In this document: positions 1-6,242 of the stretch, piece after piece | Layout: each line of letters begins with the position of its first letter | How positions within the stretch are numbered: position 1 is the stretch's first letter | Assembly (NCBI GenBank): GCA_002482685.1 | Contig: DLGL01000074.1 | Coordinates: 28,570-38,407, forward strand | Source of the DNA: Bacteriovoracaceae bacterium UBA7695 | GTDB taxonomy: Bacteria; Bdellovibrionota; Bacteriovoracia; Bacteriovoracales; Bacteriovoracaceae | Reading direction: 5' to 3' | Length of the DNA: 9,838 bases | Made by a program: the position numbers and the translations under genes | The notes under the pieces: generated by a model | Databases searched by the model: none | What the model was told of the DNA's origin: nothing | Seen by the model: only the letters and a program-made list of their open reading frames with translations

Positions 1-503
1 TGCCTCTCTAATCCCGTTTTTTGCATTACCGGATCCATGTCGAGACTAAAAGTATTCAGATCGTAGTGATTGGCCAGAGACTGCGCCAGGTTGCCGATGC
101 CACCGCCAATATCTAAAACAGTGTCAATATTGTTGGTATGGTAAAAATGGTTAACAAAAGGTGCCAGCTTCCGGATCTCGTGCTGCTTTTTCGGAATAAT
201 ATGAAGAAAAGAGTTTTTTGTTTCCGGAAAGGCTGGAAGGTCGGAAATCCTGGGGATGTTGGATAGCTCTTCTATCCGGCGATAAAAAGCAATAAGAGAG
301 GGATCTGCAATCAGACCAAAGACCTCTTTCTTTTCCAGCTTTATGACGTCTTCTTTGTTTTTAAAACGGGCCAGATCATTGAGCCATGCCTGAGGGAAAT
401 CTTTCAGAGGGTCAGGGTAGAGAAGCATGATTTCGTTTTGCCATATTCTTTGATATGGTTGAAGGAATTCTGCTATTTCCTGAAAACGTTTAAGATGATC
501 CAT
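1..503 (-). CDS. METTL25/RRNAD1-like SAM-dependent methyltransferase (partial, C-terminus outside window)
   Basis: Only the first 167 codons are inside the window; the gene continues past the left edge. The reading frame from the ATG at 503 is open throughout. Around residues 105-110 it has PKKQHEI, the conserved lead-in of the METTL25/RRNAD1 (Methyltransf_32) family. Shortly after comes VLDIGGGIGNLAQSLA (about residues 130-145), a class I SAM-binding motif I, then an acidic LDMD that would bind the SAM ribose. The N-terminal ~100 residues are helical and lack a signal peptide, so the protein should be cytosolic. The substrate is unknown: family members are linked to RNA or protein methylation, but that cannot be decided here. 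The start lies 22 bases from the divergent murD start and has no Shine-Dalgarno sequence. The motif assignment is from memory of the family, not from a search. Confidence 0.8.
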   Translation of the reverse strand, partial: MDHLKRFQEIAEFLQPYQRIWQNEIMLLYPDPLKDFPQAWLNDLARFKNKEDVIKLEKKEVFGLIADPSLIAFYRRIEELSNIPRISDLPAFPETKNSFLHIIPKKQHEIRKLAPFVNHFYHTNNIDTVLDIGGGIGNLAQSLANHYDLNTFSLDMDPVMQKTGLER

Positions 504-525
504 TGGTAGGGGTATAACACAGCTT
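504..525. promoter_or_regulatory. 22-base divergent start region, possible bidirectional promoter
   Basis: This gap separates the start codons of the leftward methyltransferase and rightward murD. It holds TATAAC (513-518), which resembles a -10 box 7 bases before the murD ATG. Read on the other strand it gives TGTTATACC, resembling an extended -10 for the methyltransferase. Neither gene has a properly spaced Shine-Dalgarno sequence; the nearest purine run for murD is 13 bases from the ATG. If the -10 calls are right, both transcripts would start at or very near the start codon. No convincing -35 box was seen. Confidence 0.3.
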
Positions 526-1848
526 ATGAACAAGATAAATAAAGTCGCTGTCTTTGGTATGGGAAAGTCCGGTAAAGCTGCCGTTGAACTGGCAAAAAAA
601 TATAAACAAGATCTTTATGCCGTCAATAAAGGTCCAGTAGAGAGCTGGTTTGAGGCAGAGCAACTGGATCAGATCCTCGAGCGCTGCTCTTGTTACTCCG
701 AAGAGGATTTTTCTCAACATTTTCATAAAATGGATGAAATTGTTCTATCTCCTGGAATTCCAATCACCCATCCTGCGCTTAAAGAAGCCTTAAGGCTGGG
801 AGTGCCCATCCTTTCTGAAATTGAATATGCCTATCGTTTTGTAAAAGAAATACCAGTTATTGGTATCACTGGTACCAACGGCAAAACCACCACTACAACG
901 ATGATTACCGAGGCCCTGAAGAAAGCAGGAAAAAAAGTATTCTGTGGTGGGAATATAGGAATCCCTTATTGTGAGCTGGCCCTGAGTCAGGAAAAAGTGG
1001 ATTTTGCTGTCATTGAAGTATCTAGCTTTCAACTTGAAACTATCTATGACTTTCATCCCCGGATAGGACTGATACTAAACATCTATCCTAATCATTCGGA
1101 GCGCTATGATGATGTTCATGATTATGCCAAAGCAAAATTCAATTTACTAAAAAACATGACCTCGGCCGATAACCTCATTTTGGGTTTAGAAAATCCTTAC
1201 TTAAAAGACATCGAGTCTCACCCTGCAAACAAAGACTATTTCCAAAAGGGCAATCTTCCGTCGTCATTTAGAAATAAGTTTGATTTTTCTAAAGCAAAAG
1301 TTAAAGGGGAGCATAATGAGGCCAACTTTTATGCTACCTACAGGGTTCTCGAATTACTAAATATAGAATCGTTGGATAAACTTTTTCAGGAATTTATTCA
1401 TGAGTTTGCGGGAGTTGCTCACCGTCTGGAATTTGTCCTGGATTATCAAGGCCTCTTTGTTTATAACGATGCCAAAAGTACAAATACACTTGCTACAACC
1501 ACGGCCATCAAAGCCTTTAATGAATCTCATTTGCCGCTTTATCTCATCCTGGGTGGAAAACTTAGAAATGAAAACGACATGGTTCTACCTGACCTTCTGC
1601 CCTATAAAAATCAAATTACACGAATCTTCACTATTGGGGATGTTGCCCAACGTCTGGTGAAAGAATTAAGCGGAGATTTTAAAGTTACAGAAGCAGGGGA
1701 TTTAAAAAACGTTTTGAAGATTATTAAAGAAGAAAATTTAAAGGGAAATCTCGTCTTCTCACCGGCCTATCCGTCTTTTGATCAGTTCAAAAATTATGTG
1801 GATCGCGGAGAGAAGTTTAAACAGTGGGCGAGAGAAATTTTAAATTAG
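526..1848 (+). CDS. murD: UDP-N-acetylmuramoyl-L-alanine--D-glutamate ligase (MurD)
   Basis: This cytosolic ATP-dependent ligase adds glutamate to UDP-MurNAc-L-Ala in peptidoglycan precursor synthesis. The 440 residues match the usual MurD length and three-domain layout. An N-terminal Rossmann-like fold has FGMGKSG (10-16) and SPGIP (75-79). The central ATPase has the P-loop GITGTNGKTT (113-122, K120/T121), GGNIG (141-145), E164 in EVSSFQLE, H190, Y200, the likely carbamylated lysine K204, and N267 in HNEAN. The C-terminal domain has AHRLE (298-302), D315 in NDAKSTN, and SPAYPSFDQFKNY (412-424), which includes the substrate-binding S417. Departures from typical MurD are NHSERY instead of DHxDRY, DAKSTN instead of DSKATN, and no DKG motif after LILGG (341-345). 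It stands alone rather than in a dcw cluster. A MurD2-like ligase with L-Glu specificity is a less likely alternative, with no epimerase partner visible. Confidence 0.93.
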   Translation: MNKINKVAVFGMGKSGKAAVELAKKYKQDLYAVNKGPVESWFEAEQLDQILERCSCYSEEDFSQHFHKMDEIVLSPGIPITHPALKEALRLGVPILSEIEYAYRFVKEIPVIGITGTNGKTTTTTMITEALKKAGKKVFCGGNIGIPYCELALSQEKVDFAVIEVSSFQLETIYDFHPRIGLILNIYPNHSERYDDVHDYAKAKFNLLKNMTSADNLILGLENPYLKDIESHPANKDYFQKGNLPSSFRNKFDFSKAKVKGEHNEANFYATYRVLELLNIESLDKLFQEFIHEFAGVAHRLEFVLDYQGLFVYNDAKSTNTLATTTAIKAFNESHLPLYLILGGKLRNENDMVLPDLLPYKNQITRIFTIGDVAQRLVKELSGDFKVTEAGDLKNVLKIIKEENLKGNLVFSPAYPSFDQFKNYVDRGEKFKQWAREILN

Positions 1849-2012
1849 TGCTTGTTGAGATGATCGTGATAGCTCTGATCGATCGAGGCAGGGGCGCGGT
1901 CATTCATTTTGACCACTTCGCGGGAGTTATCCGCTGTCGCAGATTCAAATGAAATTTTGGCGATGAAAAACATCATCAAAATCATTACTATTGAACCTAG
2001 TTTAACTCCCAT
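1845..2012 (-). CDS. Small membrane-anchored or secreted peptide, 55 aa, unknown function
   Basis: An open frame of 55 codons runs leftward from the ATG at 2012 to a TAA at 1845-1847, overlapping the murD stop by 4 bases. The N-terminus is MGVK followed by a hydrophobic run, about residues 5-21 (GSIVMILMMFFIAKISF), that would act as a signal sequence or single anchor. The rest is hydrophilic, charged and His-rich at the end (SYHDHLNKH). The organisation of basic start, hydrophobic core and polar tail is what a real small envelope protein looks like. It would also account for an otherwise empty stretch after murD. GGAG lies only 2 bases before the ATG and AAGGG lies 9 bases before, so the ribosome site is ambiguous. 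I do not recognise the family. It could be a chance frame, and conservation would decide. Confidence 0.55.
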   Translation of the reverse strand: MGVKLGSIVMILMMFFIAKISFESATADNSREVVKMNDRAPASIDQSYHDHLNKH

Positions 2013-2078
2013 AACTCCAAACCCTTAGCTCTTTCAATCAAACTTATTTGCCTCTAAGGGGTGTATCGGCATTAACCT

Positions 2079-2107
2079 AAAAAACTTTAGATTTTTTCTC
2101 TAAAATC
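2079..2107 (-). terminator. Possible intrinsic terminator after the tryptophan-catabolism operon
   Basis: On the leftward strand, TTTAGA and TCTAAA (2099-2104 and 2086-2091) can pair around a 7-base A-rich loop. One G-U and one A-U pair extend the stem, and a run of six U residues (2079-2084) follows. It lies about 60-85 bases after the kynureninase stop and before the small gene at 2012. The stem is short and A/T-rich, so termination may be weak and some readthrough into the small gene is possible. Confidence 0.4.
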
Positions 2108-2163
2108 TCTCCAAGTTGTTTGAATGTTTGAAATGAAAGAGGGAGGGACGTACTTTCAGTTGG

Positions 2164-3351
2164 TTACAGGTGGTTCAGGATTTTCAGCAAACTCACTACG
2201 TCGCCTTCATTTTGATAAAGCCCAAACCCAAATCTTAGACGGCTTCCCCGGCGATCGATAAGAATATTTTTAGCTCTCAAGGCCTCTTGAAACGTTTCTG
2301 CTTCCTGAATTGATGATGCCTCAAAGGTGAGAAAATGCCCGTGCCACTTGATATGGCCTTGATAGAGTGGTCTCAATCCCCATTCTTTCAACTTGGATTC
2401 TTCCAGACCATTAAGAAAGACCGATTGAAGATGTTTCACATAACTATGGATGTCGCTCACTGAAATACCTGCTTCAGAAAACATATCCCAGGCAGCGTTG
2501 AATCGGTAAAATCCAGTTGGATCTTGTGTTGCCCCCATAAAGGCCATGCCGTCTGAAGCATAACCCACCTGGGCTCCCGGAGTTTTAGAAAGCTCAGCGT
2601 GTTCTGCAAACCAACCCGTAAATGCGGGTCTCCAGTCGCCATAAGGAACTACCATAAAGCCTATTCCTTCTCCACCCTGGGCGTATTTATACCCACCTCC
2701 AAGATAAAAAATTCTTCCTTCTAGTTTTGAGAGATTGGCCGGAAGAGCAGCAAATCCGTGATAACCATCAACAACAAAAAGTGTTTCTTTTGGAGTGGCC
2801 TCAACGAGAGTTAGTATTTCGTCATCAGTTAGTGCTGCCCCTGAATCAAAGAAAACCTGACTCAAAAAAACGATATCGTATTGACCTGATAGTTCATGCT
2901 TGAAACGGGATAAAAAATCTTCGCGAGCAAACACAAATTGATTTGAATCAACTTGGTTTACCTTAACTTGTGGGAGCTCCATAAGTCGCAAAAACTGCCT
3001 GCGCCAGGAGTGAAATTCATTTGTTGTGGTGAGGATCTTTAGCTCTTTTTTTCCAAGAAAAAGTGAGATTAATCGAGCCGAGAGCTCATGAGTATTTGGC
3101 GCCAGAGCGATTTGTTCCGGGTGTTTAAGATTTAAAATTGCAGCAACGTGTTTTTGAGTTTTAGAAATGACCTCGGTGAAAATCTTTCCCCATTTCTCAT
3201 CGCTCAATTGTGCGCAATCGTCCCAGTAGGCAAGTTGAGCTTCGCGGGTTACATCCGGCCAGAAGTGATGAGAGTGGGCAGCAAAATGAAGTTTGCCCTC
3301 ATGCCCTTTTAAAAAACGGGAGTAGTATTGTTTAGGGTTGGAAAGAGTCAT
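2164..3351 (-). CDS. kynU: Kynureninase-like PLP-dependent hydrolase (class V aminotransferase fold)
   Basis: This enzyme probably cleaves L-kynurenine to anthranilate and L-alanine in tryptophan breakdown. Its 395 residues form a fold-type I PLP enzyme. D195 and H198 in VVDGYHG, with K222 in GGYKYAQGG, have the same spacing as the kynureninase Asp, His and Schiff-base Lys. GWF at 246-248 matches the substrate-pocket GWF motif of kynureninases, and RLRFGFGLY (371-379) supplies the C-terminal carboxylate-binding arginine. The N-terminus is atypical: it reads HFAAHSHHFWPD (22-33) where classic enzymes have an LDGNSLG motif. The start overlaps the end of the dioxygenase gene by 20 bases in a different frame, so the two are cotranscribed and probably translationally coupled; the ribosome site is weak. 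Context and pocket motifs favour kynureninase over a generic class V aminotransferase or cysteine desulfurase, but the family assignment is not certain. Confidence 0.8.
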   Translation of the reverse strand: MTLSNPKQYYSRFLKGHEGKLHFAAHSHHFWPDVTREAQLAYWDDCAQLSDEKWGKIFTEVISKTQKHVAAILNLKHPEQIALAPNTHELSARLISLFLGKKELKILTTTNEFHSWRRQFLRLMELPQVKVNQVDSNQFVFAREDFLSRFKHELSGQYDIVFLSQVFFDSGAALTDDEILTLVEATPKETLFVVDGYHGFAALPANLSKLEGRIFYLGGGYKYAQGGEGIGFMVVPYGDWRPAFTGWFAEHAELSKTPGAQVGYASDGMAFMGATQDPTGFYRFNAAWDMFSEAGISVSDIHSYVKHLQSVFLNGLEESKLKEWGLRPLYQGHIKWHGHFLTFEASSIQEAETFQEALRAKNILIDRRGSRLRFGFGLYQNEGDVVSLLKILNHL

Positions 3352-4429
3352 ATACGATATCCAGTTGGTCTTTAATATATTCCGGGAGATCTGGAGTAAT
3401 ATTTTTTGGTATTAAAAATGTTGAGAGATTAAATAAATCCAGAAAGGCCCGGTTTCTTTCGGTTGTGGATTTTAGATACTCGTGACCAGATGATCCGCCG
3501 GTTCCAATTTTTGTTCCAAGGATTCTTTGTACCATGATTGAATGACGGAATCTCCACGTGGTGAACTTTTCATCAATCTCGGCCAGAGAATTAAGAATTC
3601 TAAATGGCATCTGGAGAGCAGGGTAATCACGGTATAAGAAAATGAAAACTGCAGACAGCATGGCTTTTTGAGAGAGTCTCACTTTACCTTCTGCTTTCCA
3701 TTGGTCAAATTTGTTTGCATCGAGAAGAGTAGAAAAAGTCTCCTGGGTCATATCGAGATTTTTCAGCTCCATCTGCTTAAGCTTCTCTGATAAATTCGGA
3801 TGCGTTGAAATGATCTCCCGGTCACTCTCAAGCATCTGGTCTACTGCAATCGAGTATTCTCCCCAGAAATCATAGCCTCCGAAATCAGAAAAAGGCATTC
3901 TTGAAAGCCAGCTTTCAAGAAGCTCAAGGATGCTGACTTTTTGTTCAGTTTCTTCCAGTGTTTTTCTGTCTTCGGCTTTGAGCCTTGAAGTAAAAAACTG
4001 TTTTTCAATTTCCATCCGGTGTTCTGGTTTAATACCTAGAGTTGCTTCGATAAGACGAAACTGCAGACTTTGAAATCCTGAAGCAGGCACAAGAAAGTCT
4101 CTGAATTCCATGAAATCCACGGAGGTCATCGTTTCCATAACCTGGATCTGGTCTACCAGAATTTGCTGAATGGTTGTGACACGTTCAAGTCTGGAATTGA
4201 TGACAGATAGTTCGGTTGAAGGAATAAATGGTTTTTGCATGAGCTCTCTGACTGAATCCAGTTCATGCAAAATGAGTTTAAACCAGAGCTCATAAGTTTG
4301 ATGAATAATGATGAAAAGTGTCTCATCATGGGCCGGTTTACCATATTTGGTACTCTCTGGTTCCTGCGCGTTCAGAATTTTAGGCAGTTGCAGGTAATCA
4401 CCATAATAAACCGGGGTCTGAATTTTCAT
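3332..4429 (-). CDS. kynA: Tryptophan 2,3-dioxygenase (heme-dependent)
   Basis: This enzyme opens the indole ring of L-tryptophan with O2 to give N-formylkynurenine, the first step of the kynurenine pathway, in the cytosol. The ATG at 4429 gives 365 residues. It is preferred over a GTG at 4441 because GAAGG lies 5 bases upstream of it and the protein then begins close to the family's YYGDYLQL. The substrate-pocket segment HDETLFIIIHQTYELWFK holds the catalytic-site His (residue 43). EFRDFLVPASGFQS holds the substrate-carboxylate Arg (about 110). WRFRH holds the proximal heme ligand (about 296), followed by GTGGSSGHEYL, the family's glycine-rich loop. It is longer than many bacterial enzymes of about 280-300 residues, with an extended middle (about 135-235). 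It is first gene of a two-gene operon with kynU; no formamidase is present between or beside them. Confidence 0.96.
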   Translation of the reverse strand: MKIQTPVYYGDYLQLPKILNAQEPESTKYGKPAHDETLFIIIHQTYELWFKLILHELDSVRELMQKPFIPSTELSVINSRLERVTTIQQILVDQIQVMETMTSVDFMEFRDFLVPASGFQSLQFRLIEATLGIKPEHRMEIEKQFFTSRLKAEDRKTLEETEQKVSILELLESWLSRMPFSDFGGYDFWGEYSIAVDQMLESDREIISTHPNLSEKLKQMELKNLDMTQETFSTLLDANKFDQWKAEGKVRLSQKAMLSAVFIFLYRDYPALQMPFRILNSLAEIDEKFTTWRFRHSIMVQRILGTKIGTGGSSGHEYLKSTTERNRAFLDLFNLSTFLIPKNITPDLPEYIKDQLDIVYDSFQP

Positions 4430-4484
4430 AAAAGCCTTCACAATTTTTGAGGACGGGAGTATTTTTAGTAACGGAGAATATTGT
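4430..4484. promoter_or_regulatory. Divergent 55-base promoter region between kynA and the aminopeptidase gene
   Basis: Both starts are well defined: GAAGG (4435-4439, leftward strand) lies 5 bases before the kynA ATG, and GGAG (4473-4476) lies 8 bases before the aminopeptidase ATG. With both ribosome sites inside the gap, at least one promoter must reach into the opposite coding region. I could not pick confident -35/-10 pairs or an operator palindrome. Confidence 0.4.
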
Positions 4485-6242
4485 ATGAAAAAGTCCTTCA
4501 GTCTATCAAATCAAACTATCAAATCTAACATTCAGAAACTCAAAAAAATAATGGGCGAGAAGAACCTCGACGCCATGTATATTTCAAGCTTTGACCCCTT
4601 TCTGAATGAATATGTTCCCTTGCAGGATAATCACCGCTTCTATTTTACGGGCTTCACAGGCTCAATGGCAGAAGTTTTAGTGCCGGCGGAGGGAAAAGTT
4701 CGTCTTTACGTAGATGGTCGCTACCATGAACAAGCGGACCTTGAAATTGATCACGACGAGGTAGAAGTCGTTAAAAGTGCTGATTCAACAACATCTGACC
4801 TCATTAAAGATGTAACAAAGCTCAATGTGAAGCGTCTTGGATATGAATCAGACCGGACATCCTTAGGTTTTTTAAAGCGTCTTTCAAGTGCGGCCCCTGA
4901 AACTGTGGCCGTCGCAGGGGGGGAGTTAGCTAAGAGCATCGAGTTTGAAAAACTGAATGATTTAAAAGAAGTCACTCTTATCAATCGCGAATTTCGCGGT
5001 CGGGATACTCTGGAAAAAACCCGGGCCATTTTTAAAGATGGCGAGGCAATGTATCTGACAGCACTTGATACGATTGCTTGGATTACAAACTGCCGGGGCT
5101 ATCACTTGCCATTTTTAAGCAGCTTTTATGCCCGAAGCCTTGTGACTAAAGAGAAAGTGTACGTGTTTGTCACTCCTGAGACTCCTGTCTCAGCGGCGGC
5201 AAAAAAAGAATTTGGTTTAGAGTTTATCGCTCTTCCTCTCAGTGATTTACCTAAAGAGTTGGAGAAAATTCAGAATACTCTACATCTTAAAAATGTCTGG
5301 TTTGATCCGGCCATGAGCAATGCTTCTGATTTTTCCATGCTCGTTAAAATTTTTGGAACAGAAAGACTTGTGGAAAAAGTAGGAGGTCTTTACGAGTGGC
5401 AATCAATTAAAGAGCCGGTTGAAATTCAGCAAATAGAAGCTTCCTTCAAGCGCTCGGATAAAGCGATCTACAACACTATAAAATGGGTTAAAGATTCTTT
5501 ACGGGAGGGCAAGCGCATCACAGAGCTAGATCTTTATCATGAGACTTCAAAAAAATATGCCGAACAGGGTGCAAAAGATCAAAGTTTTAATACGATTGCA
5601 GGTGTTGGGCCTAATGGATCAATCATTCATTACGGCAGTCCTTCAGATGAGGTCATTATTAAAAAAGATGATCTTATCCTTCTGGATTCTGGCGGCTACT
5701 TTGATGGAGGATTTGCGACAGATACAACCCGGGCTTTTTTTGGTGGAACAGTTGCTGATAAACCAGATCCAAAAAAAGTTGAAATCTATACATTAGTTCT
5801 CAAAGGGCTTCTGGCCTGCGCTAGCGCCGTTTTTCCTGAAGGCACCAAAGGTATTGTCCTAGACGGTCTGGCCCGTAATCCTATGAGAAAGAAGGGCTAT
5901 GATTATGCTCATGGAACAGGACATGGTGTTGGTATTCATGTTCATGAACCAGGGGTGAGAATTTCATCTATATCGAATGTTCCTATGAAGGCCGGACAAG
6001 TCGTCTCGATTGAGCCAGGAATTTATCTTCCAGGTTTTGGAGGAGTTCGACTTGAAAATATCTATCGGGTAGAGCAGCATCCAGTCCACAAGGGAATGCT
6101 TCATTTCGTAGGATTTGTGTTTATTGGTTTTGATCCGGCACTTGTGGATATGAAGCTCTTAAATGACGAAGAGAAATTGATTCTTGAGGAATATGAAGCG
6201 GAATGCTTACGCCGCGGAACAAGTCTTCGGGCGATTAAGTAA
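4485..6242 (+). CDS. pepP: Xaa-Pro aminopeptidase, three-domain M24B type
   Basis: This metalloenzyme releases an N-terminal residue that precedes proline, helping to finish peptide breakdown. It has no signal peptide and should be cytosolic. The 585 residues match the long three-domain class, similar in layout to eukaryotic XPNPEP1 rather than the ~440-residue E. coli PepP. A first creatinase-like domain (about 12-150) contains FTGFTGSMAE and YVDGRYHEQA. A second is at about 155-310. The catalytic pita-bread domain (about 320-535) has all metal ligands: D401 (LLDSGG), D413 (TDTTR), H480 in AHGTGHGVG, E510 in SIEPGIY and E524 in VRLENIY, plus the proton-shuttle type His in IHVHEPG. A short M24 C-terminal domain ends the protein. 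It is transcribed alone, divergent from kynA, and its last 36 bases overlap the convergent matrixin gene. The symbol is by function; long-form orthologs carry various names. Confidence 0.94.
   Translation: MKKSFSLSNQTIKSNIQKLKKIMGEKNLDAMYISSFDPFLNEYVPLQDNHRFYFTGFTGSMAEVLVPAEGKVRLYVDGRYHEQADLEIDHDEVEVVKSADSTTSDLIKDVTKLNVKRLGYESDRTSLGFLKRLSSAAPETVAVAGGELAKSIEFEKLNDLKEVTLINREFRGRDTLEKTRAIFKDGEAMYLTALDTIAWITNCRGYHLPFLSSFYARSLVTKEKVYVFVTPETPVSAAAKKEFGLEFIALPLSDLPKELEKIQNTLHLKNVWFDPAMSNASDFSMLVKIFGTERLVEKVGGLYEWQSIKEPVEIQQIEASFKRSDKAIYNTIKWVKDSLREGKRITELDLYHETSKKYAEQGAKDQSFNTIAGVGPNGSIIHYGSPSDEVIIKKDDLILLDSGGYFDGGFATDTTRAFFGGTVADKPDPKKVEIYTLVLKGLLACASAVFPEGTKGIVLDGLARNPMRKKGYDYAHGTGHGVGIHVHEPGVRISSISNVPMKAGQVVSIEPGIYLPGFGGVRLENIYRVEQHPVHKGMLHFVGFVFIGFDPALVDMKLLNDEEKLILEEYEAECLRRGTSLRAIK

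Noticed and set aside
490..726. Leftward frame across the methyltransferase-murD gap
   Set aside because: It overlaps both well-supported genes, and the true methyltransferase frame is different and carries recognisable motifs.
4430..4441. GTG start at 4441 extending the dioxygenase by four residues
   Set aside because: GAAGG lies 5 bases before the ATG at 4429, inside the putative extension, and the shorter protein begins near the family's conserved N-terminus.
4751..5029. Open frame on the leftward strand within the aminopeptidase gene
   Set aside because: It is fully inside a gene with intact domains and motifs; composition is Ser/Arg-rich as expected from antisense reading, and no ribosome site or domain is seen.
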